Counted from the stretch's first letter, positions 15,579 through 23,572 are shown. The stretch is DNA of 64,000 nt from Fictibacillus nanhaiensis (GCA_017052515.1 JAFHKR010000037.1:124001-188000); one strand, 5' to 3'. The notes: generated by a model from the letters alone, not told the origin. Made by a program: numbers and translations.

Positions 15579-16472
15579 TTATTGTTGAGGCATTTGTGGC
15601 ATTTGAGGTTGTTCAGCTTTCTTTTCCATCTGTTCTTTTAATTTTTTATCTTTTACTTGAACATCAGCTTTTTTGCGTAGGCTCTCTAAGATTTCAGTGA
15701 TAGGCTTCGCTTTTTGCTGTTTAAGCTCTTGTTCGATCTGTTCTTTCTTGTCTTCGAACTTGTTTTCACGCTTGTCCGTTACTTTAATGATGTGGTAACC
15801 ATAATCAGATTTAACCAGGTCACTTGTTTTTCCTTTTTCAAGGGTAAAAGCAACTTTATCGAACTCAGGAACCATTGCGCCTTTACCGAAGAAGCCAAGG
15901 TCTCCACCTTTTGATTTCGAACCAGGGTCTTTAGAGTACTCTTCTGCTAATTTAGCAAAGTCTCCACCTTCGTTCAATTTCTTTTGAACCTCTTTAGCCG
16001 TCTTCTCATCTTCTACAAGAATGTGGCTTGCTTTAACTTCTGTTTTGTACTTTTCTTCAAATGTTTTCTTCATTTCAGCTTCAGATATTTTCACGCCTTC
16101 TGTTGCTGCCTTTTCATTTAAAAGCATAGATTTGATGCGTTCTTTTAGCTGTTTTTCGTCAGATAAGCCGTTTTGCTCAAGTGCTTGTTTAAAAGCATCC
16201 TCGCCACCAAGTTCTTCTTTAATCTTATCTGTTTCTTTCTCGATCTCTTTGTCTGTTACTTTATATTTATCTTCAAGTACCATCTCATCGATCATTTGGT
16301 TTAGTACTTGATCACCGTATTGTTCCTTCATCTTATTGTAGAATTGCTCTTTCGTGATATCTCCTGCTTTAGATTCTACGATGGCTTCTGAATCAGCACC
16401 ACCAGCATTATTACAAGCGGATAATGAAATTAGTCCCGCTGTGAGTCCAATTGATAACATCCATTTTTTCAT
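15579..16472 (-). CDS. prsA: Foldase lipoprotein PrsA (peptidyl-prolyl isomerase)
   Basis: A 297-residue lipoprotein that folds secreted proteins after their passage through the Sec channel, on the outer face of the membrane. The signal peptide MKKWMLSIGL... ends in the lipobox LSAC with Cys20 as the lipidated residue. An N-terminal helical domain is followed by a parvulin domain at about 135-230 (KASHILVEDEKTA, FAKLAEEYSKDPGS, GGDLGFFGKGAMVPEF, DYGYHIIKV) and a charged helical tail ending in a Met/Pro/Gln-rich stretch. TAGGAGTG precedes the ATG. It has its own terminator. The CssRS-like sensor system upstream would monitor the same process. Confidence 0.95.
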   Translation of the reverse strand: MKKWMLSIGLTAGLISLSACNNAGGADSEAIVESKAGDITKEQFYNKMKEQYGDQVLNQMIDEMVLEDKYKVTDKEIEKETDKIKEELGGEDAFKQALEQNGLSDEKQLKERIKSMLLNEKAATEGVKISEAEMKKTFEEKYKTEVKASHILVEDEKTAKEVQKKLNEGGDFAKLAEEYSKDPGSKSKGGDLGFFGKGAMVPEFDKVAFTLEKGKTSDLVKSDYGYHIIKVTDKRENKFEDKKEQIEQELKQQKAKPITEILESLRKKADVQVKDKKLKEQMEKKAEQPQMPQMPQQ

Positions 16473-16705
16473 TTTTTAAACACTCCTACTGTGAAGTAAT
16501 AATTTAACAACTCTTACTATAGCATAAACGTTATGGTTATTCCTATTCAATAAATGAAATATGAGAAAATTTACACATTATAAATCCAGTATTTTCGGGA
16601 ATTCCACACGATTTTAATAAAAAAATTTTAAAAACCGGGTCATTCGTCTAATCACAATAGGGCGTATCACTATATGATATGGAGAAAGAAAAGGGAGGTA
16701 TGATG

Positions 16706-16798
16706 ATGGGTTATGGTTACGGTCATGGGGGAGGATTAGCACTAATCTTAGTTCTTTTTATCCTTCTCATCATTATAGGAGCTTGTTACTGCTATTGA
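16706..16798 (+). CDS. YjcZ-family tiny membrane protein 1
   Basis: A 30-residue peptide: a Gly/Tyr/His head (MGYGYGHGGG) and one hydrophobic helix ending in Cys-Tyr residues. This is the pattern of the tiny transmembrane YjcZ/YczI sporulation-associated family found in many copies in Bacillaceae. AAGGGAGG lies seven bases before ATG 16706; the two ATGs just upstream (16700, 16703) are too close to that site. A near twin follows at 16900. Function is unknown. Confidence 0.75.
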   Translation: MGYGYGHGGGLALILVLFILLIIIGACYCY

Positions 16799-16899
16799 TG
16801 GTGAATAAAAATTTAAATGAATGAAAAGGGCGAATGCCTATGCGTGTATAACGGGTCATGCATAGGATAGTGTACAGAATATCAAAGGAGGTGGCTTTC

Positions 16900-16995
16900 A
16901 TGGGTTACGGTGGATACGGGCATGGAAAAGGCTTCGCATTGATTGTTGTGTTGTTTATTCTTTTGATTATCGTAGGTGCTGCATGTTTCTGCTAA
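16900..16995 (+). CDS. YjcZ-family tiny membrane protein 2
   Basis: A 31-residue peptide with the same layout as the previous one: head [11 protein letters not shown], then a hydrophobic helix ([17 protein letters not shown]) and a Cys-Phe-Cys end. AAAGGAGG lies about eight bases before the ATG. The 100 bases between the twins include an inverted repeat, CCTATGC...GCATAGG, near 16835-16864. The pair probably arose by tandem duplication. Confidence 0.78.
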   Translation: MGYGGYGHGKGFALIVVLFILLIIVGAACFC

Positions 16996-17128
16996 AATAA
17001 ATGACGGCTAAAAAGGCCCTTTTCTTATGAAGGGGGACTGACAGGCTTGACGTTTATAAGCAGTTTCGTTAATGTGTGTTTTACTACTCTTGATCAAAAG
17101 GTGCAGCATGTGTATGGTACGGTTACTC

Positions 17129-17165
17129 AAGGGGGAATGTGATCTAGCTTCCCCCTTTTTATATT
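17129..17165 (+). terminator. Terminator downstream of the YjcZ-like pair
   Basis: AAGGGGGAA and TTCCCCCTT are perfectly complementary and are followed by TTTTT on the plus strand. On the minus strand the T run is missing, so it serves the plus-strand genes best. Confidence 0.8.
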
Positions 17166-17167
17166 TT

Positions 17168-17347
17168 TTATAGAACGTTTGAAACATAGGAAGAAATGAG
17201 CAGAATGGTAATAGAAACGTTAATCGTACGATAAACAGAGTCTTGCTGTTTTGAGGACAAGTTCTTTTTGTCACATAACTTGTGAGTGAGTGAATTAAAT
17301 ACGAATAAAAAGATTGGTGCCAAAAAAACGAAGATATAGCCTGCCAT
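17168..17347 (-). CDS. Small two-helix membrane protein, unknown family
   Basis: A 59-residue frame on the minus strand, beginning MAGYIFVFLAPIFLFVF and ending SYVSNVL. GGAGG lies seven bases before its ATG, a textbook site. It has two hydrophobic segments (about 3-18 and 43-57) around a polar, positively charged middle (HKLCDKKNLSSKQQ). I do not recognise a family. A longer frame in another phase covers the same bases but has no ribosome site. It is divergent from the YpmS-like gene. Confidence 0.6.
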   Translation of the reverse strand: MAGYIFVFLAPIFLFVFNSLTHKLCDKKNLSSKQQDSVYRTINVSITILLISSYVSNVL

Positions 17348-17447
17348 ATGAAAACCTCCAACATGAACTACTTGTTTAACTTTACCAAAATATGTGGAAT
17401 ATGAATAGGAAAATAACTTCTAAGAGATGAGAGAGGGAGAGAAACTT

Positions 17448-18026
17448 ATGAATAAATGGAGAACGGCATTTCTTACACTATTGCTTCTATTTTTAATCAT
17501 ACCGATTGGTATAGCCGTTATGCTTTTTAGTGATCCGTCTGGTGGCCGTTTAGATCGTAGTTCACTAGATACAGATATTCGAGACAATCAAAAGCTCTTG
17601 AGCATACATACAGAAAAAGAACAGGTGGAAGATCTGTTAAATAAAGAACTTCGCAAAAAAGCGCCAGATGTGAACGTATATGTTAATTTGCGCAATGATG
17701 AAGCCGTGCTTAACGGATCATTTATCGCGTTTGATCAAGAGCTTCCCTATCAAGTTACTTTTGAGCCGGAAGTTCTTGATAACGGAGATTTGCTATTGAA
17801 GGAAAAAGATATGCAGGTGGGACGCTTCCCGTTGCCAGGTGACGAGGTATTTACGCTGATCAAAAAGACCGTTCAGTTTCCTGAATGGGTTGATGTATAT
17901 CCTAAAGATGAGAGCATTCTGATGAGAGTAACAGAAATGCCAACGAAGAAAGGCTATGCGGTAAAAGCGGAAGAATTTGATTTAAAGAAGAATTCTATTA
18001 AATTGGGAGTCTATACGAAAAACTAA
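17448..18026 (+). CDS. YpmS-family (DUF2140) membrane-anchored protein
   Basis: A 192-residue protein with one N-terminal membrane helix (about 6-28) and an extracytoplasmic domain. The LLNKELRKKAPDVNVYVNLRNDEAVLNGSF-like region and the ending KLGVYTKN fit the DUF2140/YpmS family of Bacillaceae as I recall it. Its biochemical role is unknown. I chose ATG 17448 because GAGGGAGAG precedes it at proper distance. An in-frame ATG at 17427 has none. It is followed at once by a strong terminator and so is monocistronic. Confidence 0.68.
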   Translation: MNKWRTAFLTLLLLFLIIPIGIAVMLFSDPSGGRLDRSSLDTDIRDNQKLLSIHTEKEQVEDLLNKELRKKAPDVNVYVNLRNDEAVLNGSFIAFDQELPYQVTFEPEVLDNGDLLLKEKDMQVGRFPLPGDEVFTLIKKTVQFPEWVDVYPKDESILMRVTEMPTKKGYAVKAEEFDLKKNSIKLGVYTKN

Positions 18027-18076
18027 AAAAAGCGCTTCTACACGGCCATGTCCGGGGAAGAAGCGCTTTTATTTTT
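18027..18076 (+). terminator. Terminator of the YpmS-like gene
   Basis: AAAAGCGCTTCT pairs with AGAAGCGCTTTT; the loop contains a small CGG/CCG hairpin, and a T-rich tract follows. Confidence 0.85.
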
Positions 18077-18159
18077 CTTCCTCAATTATTCATACCCAAA
18101 TGGAGAAAGTTGGATTATAATTATTGTAGACAGACATTGACTAGAAAGCAGGGTTTGGT

Positions 18160-18501
18160 ATGGAAACGGTGGAAGAACGACTAGAACGACTAGAATTTTA
18201 TAATCAGCTAACGATTGAGAGTGTCGATCTTACAGCGTATCCGTTTTTTAGACTGGTCATGGAAAAAAAGCTCACCGAGCAAGAAGTGAATAACGTCTTC
18301 CTGCTTTGCGATGAGCTTCAACGAAAATATGAAATGCAGAGTGAAGAAGGCTTTGTGCATTACACACCGCTATTGTTGCACTTTGCTGGCATGTTAACAC
18401 CAAAGCTTTCACCGAGAGAAACGATTACTGCTTTGCTTCAACAAGAAAAGTATATTTCTCTGATGGAGAAGCTATATGAGTTATCTGTACGTTACGAATG
18501 A
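18160..18501 (+). CDS. yhaI: YhaI family protein (DUF1878)
   Basis: A 113-residue soluble helical protein, the same length as B. subtilis YhaI. Recognisable parts are the start [13 protein letters not shown] and the central [19 protein letters not shown]. Function is unknown. It lies next to hpr as in B. subtilis. Its last ten bases overlap the end of the convergent hpr gene, so the two stop codons lie inside each other's genes. Confidence 0.82.
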   Translation: METVEERLERLEFYNQLTIESVDLTAYPFFRLVMEKKLTEQEVNNVFLLCDELQRKYEMQSEEGFVHYTPLLLHFAGMLTPKLSPRETITALLQQEKYISLMEKLYELSVRYE

Positions 18502-19073
18502 GAAGAGGCAATTTCCTCAGCTGCAATCACGGGTGAAGCAGGCTGGTCATCTAATGATGCTTCGATTTTTTCTTCGAGTTTATTGAAGATCGACATAAAA
18601 TCATCACCATATAGATTTCGGATGATTGACATCAATTCAGGAAACTCTGGAAATCTTCCAAATAACTCTTTAATCGGCATAGAAGCACTGAAAACACCAA
18701 ACTTTGAAGGATCATACGTATTCAATGTTTGAAGTAAAAGCTCTTCACCTTTAGGTGTTAGACAAATATATGTATTTCGCTTATCATCTTCTTTTTTAGA
18801 AAATGTTAGATAACCTTGTTCTTCAAGCTTTTTTGAAAAGTTAAAAGCAGTGGAAACATGCATAACGCCGAACTTTGCAATATCAGAGATTGATGCACCC
18901 TCAAGATGATGAGCAATCCATAGAATATGGTGTTCATTAATGTTTAAACCATAATCCTTAATCCAATTTTGCCAGTCTTTTTCTACACTTTTCCATAAAG
19001 CTTTACTGATCTGTGAAAGTTTGTGACTATAGATCATGGCTTCTTGAAAACTATATAATTGATCTTTGTTCAT
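18492..19073 (-). CDS. hpr: MarR-type transition-state regulator Hpr (ScoC)
   Basis: A 193-residue DNA-binding protein. A MarR winged-helix domain (about 10-130) with [21 protein letters not shown] and [19 protein letters not shown] as the recognition part matches Hpr/ScoC, which in B. subtilis represses extracellular protease genes and affects sporulation at the end of growth. The C-terminal acidic tail is short and ends at the convergent yhaI overlap. I start at ATG 19073, preceded by GGAGGGG. The open frame extends further upstream but without a ribosome site. The usual Hpr length is about 200. Confidence 0.9.
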   Translation of the reverse strand: MNKDQLYSFQEAMIYSHKLSQISKALWKSVEKDWQNWIKDYGLNINEHHILWIAHHLEGASISDIAKFGVMHVSTAFNFSKKLEEQGYLTFSKKEDDKRNTYICLTPKGEELLLQTLNTYDPSKFGVFSASMPIKELFGRFPEFPELMSIIRNLYGDDFMSIFNKLEEKIEASLDDQPASPVIAAEEIASSHS

Positions 19074-19245
19074 TTTTAAAATGCCCCTCCATCTTATAAA
19101 ACACATCCTATTCCTCATTATGCCAGTATTTCCTATAATAAGAAAGTAAAATTTTTCAATTTTTCCATATTTTTTAGTAAAATAGTTATATAACTTTTTG
19201 CTGATATGGTGTAAAAGGAAGTGTTCTGACACGCTCGTGAGTATA

Positions 19246-19278
19246 GAAAAAAATTCTCCCAAAAGGGAGAATTTTTTT
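19246..19278 (-). terminator. Terminator of yhaH
   Basis: AAAAATTCTCCC and GGGAGAATTTTT pair around AAAA, with T tracts on both strands. It lies between yhaH and hpr, both read leftwards, so it separates their transcription. Confidence 0.88.
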
Positions 19279-19282
19279 GAGA

Positions 19283-19564
19283 TTATTTAATTTCTTGCTC
19301 CATTTCTTCAGGTGTTTCTTTAATGGTAGAAGCAGCCGTTTCTTGAAGAGCTTCTTCTTTTTCTTTATTAGCAAACCTGATCTTTGCTCGTAGCTGAATG
19401 CCATCACGTTTGATGCTGGAGAACGTCGATTTCATTTTATCCATATTTACTTTTAAATCTTTTCTTACTTCCTTACCTGCTTTAGGTGTTGAAAGTAAAG
19501 TAGCTGCTGCAGTTACCACCGTTCCTAATGCGAAACCTACTACCATGGATTTTTGTTTAGACAT
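19283..19564 (-). CDS. yhaH: YtxH-domain membrane protein YhaH
   Basis: A 93-residue protein starting [24 protein letters not shown], a single glycine-rich membrane helix typical of YtxH proteins, followed by [13 protein letters not shown] and a long charged helix. B. subtilis YhaH lies at the same place between hpr and trpP. YtxH proteins are stress-linked, but their mechanism is unclear. GAGGAGG precedes ATG 19564; the frame continues upstream without a start signal. It has its own terminator. Confidence 0.8.
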   Translation of the reverse strand: MSKQKSMVVGFALGTVVTAAATLLSTPKAGKEVRKDLKVNMDKMKSTFSSIKRDGIQLRAKIRFANKEKEEALQETAASTIKETPEEMEQEIK

Positions 19565-19868
19565 CTTATAATTCCTCCTCATTCTTTTATTATCTAATAA
19601 ATTCGTGAATTTCTCGTATATTCCTATGAAAAATAATGACGAATATAAAAATATTTCCCGATAGATTTCGCCATGTTTGGACATGTACCATCACGCACTT
19701 AAAGAATGGTCGAAATTTAAAAACGTTGTTGTAGCAGGAAATAATAAGAAACAGAGAAACACGGTGTATTTTTAAAAAAATTGTCATACTTGTCTAAAGC
19801 AGAAGATATTTGACTGACTTTGGAGAAAGATAATATAAAATAAATAAAAAGGAAAAAAAGATTCATAA

Positions 19869-19898
19869 TTGACGAAGAGGTTTAAAAGAGGGTATACA
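19869..19898 (+). promoter_or_regulatory. SigA-type promoter for the DUF1232 gene
   Basis: TTGACG (19869-19874) and TATACA (19893-19898) are 18 bp apart and end 28 bases before the start codon. A second pair, TTGACT/TATAAA with an 18-bp gap, lies at 19810-19839. The rest of the 19565-19926 gap is AT-rich with no gene seen. Confidence 0.65.
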
Positions 19899-19926
19899 TA
19901 ATAAAAACAGAATGGAGGGTTATGGG

Positions 19927-20349
19927 GTGAAACAAAACACAATCGGCAACTACTTTAATAAAATGAAGGAAAAGGCGAATGCTGTACTCGAAAGCTCCAC
20001 TCAGACTGGTGAGCTTGTTACAGAGGCTGAGAAAAAAAGTTCGCAGCCAGATAAACAAGGCTTAAGCAACTTAGGCTCTCAAGTCAAAGCGTTAGTACGA
20101 ATGGTGAAGTCATATAAAAGAGGCGACTATCGTGATGTCTCCAAAAAATCTTTACTATTAGTGATCGCAGGACTTCTGTATTTTGTTAGTCCTATTGATG
20201 CAGTGCCTGATTTTCTAATCGGAGCAGGACTATTGGATGATGCCACTGTCCTGGCGTTTATTTTTTCAACACTATCAACTGAAATCGCAGCTTTTCAGAC
20301 GTGGGAAGAAGAAAAAGAAGAGGATAAATACATAAAGCCAACTCCATAG
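19927..20349 (+). CDS. YkvA-like DUF1232 membrane protein
   Basis: A 140-residue protein with a charged N-terminal helix and a C-terminal DUF1232 module: LLYFVSPIDAVPDFLIGAGLLDDATVL, where the SPIDAVPD turn joins two short membrane helices. The family is widespread and of unknown role. I chose GTG 19927 because GGAGG lies eight bases upstream. The in-frame ATG at 19912 overlaps that site. The gene is convergent with trpP and shares a terminator with it. Confidence 0.72.
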   Translation: MKQNTIGNYFNKMKEKANAVLESSTQTGELVTEAEKKSSQPDKQGLSNLGSQVKALVRMVKSYKRGDYRDVSKKSLLLVIAGLLYFVSPIDAVPDFLIGAGLLDDATVLAFIFSTLSTEIAAFQTWEEEKEEDKYIKPTP

Positions 20350-20366
20350 GAGCTGGCTTTTTATTT
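20334..20366 (+). terminator. Terminator between the DUF1232 gene and trpP
   Basis: AAAGCCAACTCC and GGAGCTGGCTTT pair around ATA and are followed by a T run. The stem contains the stop codon of the DUF1232 gene. It could also serve trpP on the minus strand. Confidence 0.8.
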
Positions 20367-20373
20367 TTAATAA

Positions 20374-20892
20374 TTATGCAGTTAAGTTCGATCGTTTAGA
20401 CAATCGTTCTGCGATCGGGTAGATAAAGAACATGATTAATCCACTAACAATGCTTGTTGGAACAACGATCATTCCGATAAAGCTCAATAAGGTACCAGGT
20501 AATCCTGCTACGAGCATGGCGACCATTAAAAACAGTGTACCGCTGATAATCGTTCCGACCACTGTGAGTAAAACAGCGCTTATCGCATTTACTTTTACTT
20601 TTTTAGCTAATAAGAACATTGCTAAAAAGATAAAAGCAGTTATTGGTTTTTCAACGATATTTGCGATTTGTCCACCAGCCATACCTGTTGTTAGTGCAGA
20701 AATGACTCCAGCTGCCATACTTGCGATTATCACGTTTTGTTTTGTAGGTGATAGCATAATAGCTAAAAACATCATTACGAGTAATAAGTCAGGCTTCATT
20801 CCAAAGAATAATGGTGGTACAACAGTGTGAAACACATATCCTAACGCAATAAGTACTGATGTTAAAGCTAATGATTTAGTATTCGTATTCAT
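20374..20892 (-). CDS. trpP: Tryptophan transporter TrpP
   Basis: A 172-residue integral membrane protein with about five hydrophobic helices, the same length as B. subtilis TrpP (YhaG). Recognisable parts are the start SLALTSVLIALGYVFHTVVPPLFFGMKPDLLLVMMF and the TAGMAGGQIANI-like region (TTGMAGGQIANIVEKP). It imports tryptophan and lies next to serC as in B. subtilis. In that species the TRAP protein binds NAG repeats over the ribosome site of the trpP mRNA; a matching repeat series is visible here (20896-20954). The start ATG is at 20892. Confidence 0.9.
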   Translation of the reverse strand: MNTNTKSLALTSVLIALGYVFHTVVPPLFFGMKPDLLLVMMFLAIMLSPTKQNVIIASMAAGVISALTTGMAGGQIANIVEKPITAFIFLAMFLLAKKVKVNAISAVLLTVVGTIISGTLFLMVAMLVAGLPGTLLSFIGMIVVPTSIVSGLIMFFIYPIAERLSKRSNLTA

Positions 20893-20895
20893 TTT

Positions 20896-20954
20896 CTCAT
20901 CTCTCCTCAGCTACACTTAGCCTAATTTCTTTCCATTAGTGCCCTCTTGGCCTA
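20896..20954 (-). promoter_or_regulatory. TRAP-type NAG-triplet binding site over the trpP ribosome site
   Basis: In the trpP mRNA the triplets AAG, UAG, GAG, GAG, GAG occur with exactly two bases between each (plus-strand 916-918, 911-913, 906-908, 901-903, 896-898 of the 20-kb block). UAG (922-924) lies three bases further upstream, and looser AAG, GAG and UAG triplets lie at 929-954. The ribosome site GAGGAG lies inside the series, so bound TRAP would block translation. Confidence 0.8.
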
Positions 20955-21009
20955 ATGCGAAAGTACCCTTATGTTAACAGATATGCGTACAACTGAAAAG
21001 GTTTGCGAA

Positions 21010-22089
21010 CTACTTTCCGTATTTTTCCTGAAAATGCTTCATGAATTTCGCCAGGCTGTCACACGATTCTTGAGGAACAGCATTATAGATCGAGGCTCTA
21101 AATCCTCCTACTGACCGATGACCTTTTAAGCCATAAATCCCGTTCTCTTCGCTTTCTTTAATAAACTGTTTTTCGAGTTCATCACTTTCAAGAGTAAATG
21201 TAATATTCATGTTCGAACGTGATTCAGGTGTGGCATATCCATTGTAGAATCCGTTGCTTTGATCAATCGTGTCGTAGATGACTCCAGCTTTATTGTGATT
21301 TCTCTTTTCCATTTCAATGACACCACCAGACTTTTCTACCCAACCTAGTACAAGGTTTAGTAAATAGATGGAGTATACAGGAGGGGTGTTATATAGAGAA
21401 TTATTTTTGGCATGAACAGAATACGACAAGATAGAAGGAACCGATTTGTTTTCCTGTAGCAGATCTTTTCGAATGATGACTGCTGTTACTCCTGAAGGTC
21501 CAAGGTTCTTTTGTGCACCTGCATAGATTAATCCATAATCTTTGATGGATATCGGTCTGCTCATAATATCGCTAGACATGTCCGCTACAAGATTTGGATG
21601 TCTGAAGGCATGTAAGTCAGGCCACTGTGTGCCATAGATCGTGTTGTTTGAGGTGATATGAAGATAAGCGTCATTTTCGCTAGAAACATAATTCATCTCT
21701 GGGAGGGTACGATACTCAGAGTTTTTTCCTGTAATGACGACTTCGCACGATCCGATTTTCTGAGCTTCTTTATATGCCTTTTCAGACCAAGACCCAGTGA
21801 GTATGTATTTTGCTGTCTTTCCACCTTGAATGAGATTCATGGGAATCATAGCGAACTGTAGACTTGCTCCACCTTGTAAGAACAATACTTCGTGTGTATC
21901 TGGGATATCAAGCAAACGTTTCATGCGTGTTTTCGCTTGATTATGGATGCCTTCATATTCTGAACCCCTGTGGCTATGTTCCATAATATTTAACCCAGTA
22001 CCTAAGAAGTCATCCCATTCTTCTTTTGCATGCTGCATGACCTCTTTAGGCAATGTTGTGGGTCCGGCTTGAAAATAGATGCGTGTCAT
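21010..22089 (-). CDS. serC: Phosphoserine aminotransferase SerC
   Basis: A 359-residue class-V aminotransferase, identical in length to B. subtilis SerC. It converts 3-phosphohydroxypyruvate and glutamate to phosphoserine in serine synthesis, using pyridoxal phosphate. Lys194 in GAQKNLGPSG binds the cofactor. The start YFQAGPTTLPKEVM and the HRGSEYEGIH and GGASLQF segments are typical. The end GHRSVGGFRASIYNAVP holds the substrate-binding arginines. GGAGGAG precedes the ATG. It lies between trpP and hit, the B. subtilis order. Confidence 0.95.
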   Translation of the reverse strand: MTRIYFQAGPTTLPKEVMQHAKEEWDDFLGTGLNIMEHSHRGSEYEGIHNQAKTRMKRLLDIPDTHEVLFLQGGASLQFAMIPMNLIQGGKTAKYILTGSWSEKAYKEAQKIGSCEVVITGKNSEYRTLPEMNYVSSENDAYLHITSNNTIYGTQWPDLHAFRHPNLVADMSSDIMSRPISIKDYGLIYAGAQKNLGPSGVTAVIIRKDLLQENKSVPSILSYSVHAKNNSLYNTPPVYSIYLLNLVLGWVEKSGGVIEMEKRNHNKAGVIYDTIDQSNGFYNGYATPESRSNMNITFTLESDELEKQFIKESEENGIYGLKGHRSVGGFRASIYNAVPQESCDSLAKFMKHFQEKYGK

Positions 22090-22182
22090 CGTTCTCCTCC
22101 TGTAAACGTTTCATATTTTTTAAATAGCATTCAGGTTTAAAATGGCTGCTTTCAAAAATTTCTAGAACTTCTTCTTTGAAAA

Positions 22183-22310
22183 GTTGATTGGAGTGCAAGG
22201 TGCGAGACTCCTGGGGGATAAGCGGGACAGGTGAGACACCTAAGAGCGAAGCGACAAGGTGGCTCACCGCACGCCCCCCGGAAAGCGAGCATCCTGTAAC
22301 GGAGATCAAA
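22183..22310. repeat. Palindromic intergenic element, copy C (short form)
   Basis: Runs from GTTGATTGGAG to GGAGATCAAA, between serC and hit. It contains the core hairpin GGTGAGAC...GGCTCACC and the GCACGCCCCCCGGAAAGCGAGC block. The flanks TTTGAAAAG and CTTTCAAG extend the pairing with a sequence different from that of copy B. Confidence 0.93.
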
Positions 22311-22349
22311 CTGCTTTCAAGACAACAGAGATCGTGCGAAAAAGAATAT

Positions 22350-22385
22350 GAAAAAACTGCCCAGTTTTAAAAAAGGCAGTTTTAA
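22350..22385 (-). terminator. Terminator of hit
   Basis: On the minus strand AAAACTGCC pairs with GGCAGTTTT and is followed by T residues, just after the hit stop codon. Confidence 0.75.
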
Positions 22386-22394
22386 TATGTAGCG

Positions 22395-22823
22395 TTAGTT
22401 TTTAACGTTCTCTTTGATATATTGAGCGATCTCAGTCATTTTGTCTGCAGGGGTATCCTGTGTTTTCCAGACTGCTCCAAAACCGTCACCTTGTCCGTAA
22501 CGTGGAATGAAGTGCATGTGATAATGAAAAACAGATTGTCCAGCTGCTTCGCCGTTATTGTTCAAGATATTCAAACCGATCGGGTTAAACGTTTGTTTAA
22601 TTCCAGAGGCAATTTTAGGCACGACAGAATAAAGCTTCGCTGCTGTTTCTGCAGGCAGTTCAAAAATGTCCTTGGAATGCTCTTTAGGAATGATCAGCGT
22701 ATGTCCTTTTGTTACCTGACTGATGTCTAAGAAAGCTAGAACGTTTTCATCTTCATACACTTTGTAGGAAGGAATTTCTCCCGCAACAATTTTACAAAAA
22801 ATGCAGTTTGAATCGTGGGACAA
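22395..22823 (-). CDS. hit: HIT-family nucleotide hydrolase Hit
   Basis: A 142-residue histidine-triad protein that cleaves nucleoside phosphoramidates or related nucleotides in the cytosol. The zinc-type start CIFCKIVAGEIP, the helix LDISQVTKGHTLIIPKEH and the catalytic triad HYHMH followed by FIPRY are all present. I choose the TTG at 22823 as start: GAGGTG lies six bases before it, and the resulting length fits the family (about 145). An in-frame ATG at 22868 has no ribosome site. It sits beside the divergent ecs region as in B. subtilis. Confidence 0.9.
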   Translation of the reverse strand: MSHDSNCIFCKIVAGEIPSYKVYEDENVLAFLDISQVTKGHTLIIPKEHSKDIFELPAETAAKLYSVVPKIASGIKQTFNPIGLNILNNNGEAAGQSVFHYHMHFIPRYGQGDGFGAVWKTQDTPADKMTEIAQYIKENVKN

Positions 22824-22944
22824 GTGGCTCACCTCATTTTTTTTACTTATCATATCACATATGATCAACCTAAAAAATAAGGTATTCTTTTTATTTTATC
22901 AAAAGGCTCTTTTCTAAAAAAATTGTTGCTTGTCACCTTTGACA

Positions 22945-23194
22945 ATTGATTGGAGAGGAAGGTGCGTGCCTACCACCTGAAATGCATCTCGCAAGGCATG
23001 CGACGAGGAAGCTTACTCCGCTAGCATTAACTGGTAGACGCAGGAGCAAGGAGCATACAGGCGGGCAGATTGAAAAGTGGAAGTGGCTCGTTCAGCCCCG
23101 ACAACTAGGCAGCTGAGACACTTAAGAGTGAAACGTACGAATGTGGCTCAGCGCCTGCCCCGTGGAAAGCGAGTAGCCTGGAACGGAAATCAAC
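22945..23194. repeat. Palindromic intergenic element, copy D (long form)
   Basis: The longest copy. It has the left module seen in copy A (GGTGCGTGCC, GGCATGCGACGA, GAAGCTTACT, AGACGCAGGAGCAAGG), then an extra stretch, then the core hairpin. The core arms here are GCTGAG and CTCAGC, not GGTGAG and CTCACC: both sides changed together, so pairing is kept. The ends are ATTGATTGG and GGAAATCAAC. Confidence 0.92.
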
Positions 23195-23235
23195 ACTTCC
23201 AAAAGCAATAAAATTTACGAAAACAGTTAATAAAA

Positions 23236-23273
23236 AAGAAGGGTCCTATTCAAAAAATAGAACCCTTCTTCTT
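23236..23273 (-). terminator. Strong hairpin, best read as a minus-strand terminator
   Basis: AAGAAGGGTTCTAT and ATAGGACCCTTCTT pair on the minus strand and are followed by six T. It stands directly after the tiny minus-strand frame at 23281-23331, its only upstream candidate. Confidence 0.6.
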
Positions 23274-23280
23274 ATAGAGG

Positions 23281-23331
23281 TTAGAGAAGAAAGGAGAACA
23301 CGAAAACAAAACAATACGATTTTTTAGCCAT
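23281..23331 (-). CDS. Possible 16-residue hydrophobic peptide
   Basis: ATG 23331 opens MAKKSYCFVFVFSFLL and stops eight bases before a good terminator. Its ATG overlaps the stop of an 18-codon frame with a TTG start (beginning near 23385) behind AAGGAG, so it could be translated by coupling. A charged head and a short hydrophobic run are also seen in small membrane peptides, but chance is a real alternative. The remainder of 23195-23572 shows no further gene. Confidence 0.25.
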   Translation of the reverse strand: MAKKSYCFVFVFSFLL

Positions 23332-23572
23332 GCACCTCGATTATAAGAATCTGAAATTGCTCAAGCACTAAATAGTCCAAGAGAACCATCTCCTTAAAGA
23401 AAAGCATATCTGAAAAAATCTAATACCTTGCATCTTTCTCCCTGAAGAAGGGGGGATACCTTCTTCTCTTATATCTTGTCCAGGAAGTCTTGTTTGTTAT
23501 ACATATAAAATTGGTAAAGGAAACGTGAATTACGCTATTATAAGGAAAGAATGACAAAAAGGAGGATTCTCC

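Noticed and set aside
16800-16880. SigK- or SigE-type promoter between the tiny YjcZ-like genes
   Set aside because: CATAGGATA resembles a -10, but no fitting -35 is at the right distance.
17008-17364. 118-codon minus-strand gene
   Set aside because: It has no proper ribosome site; the overlapping 59-residue frame has one and encodes clear membrane helices.
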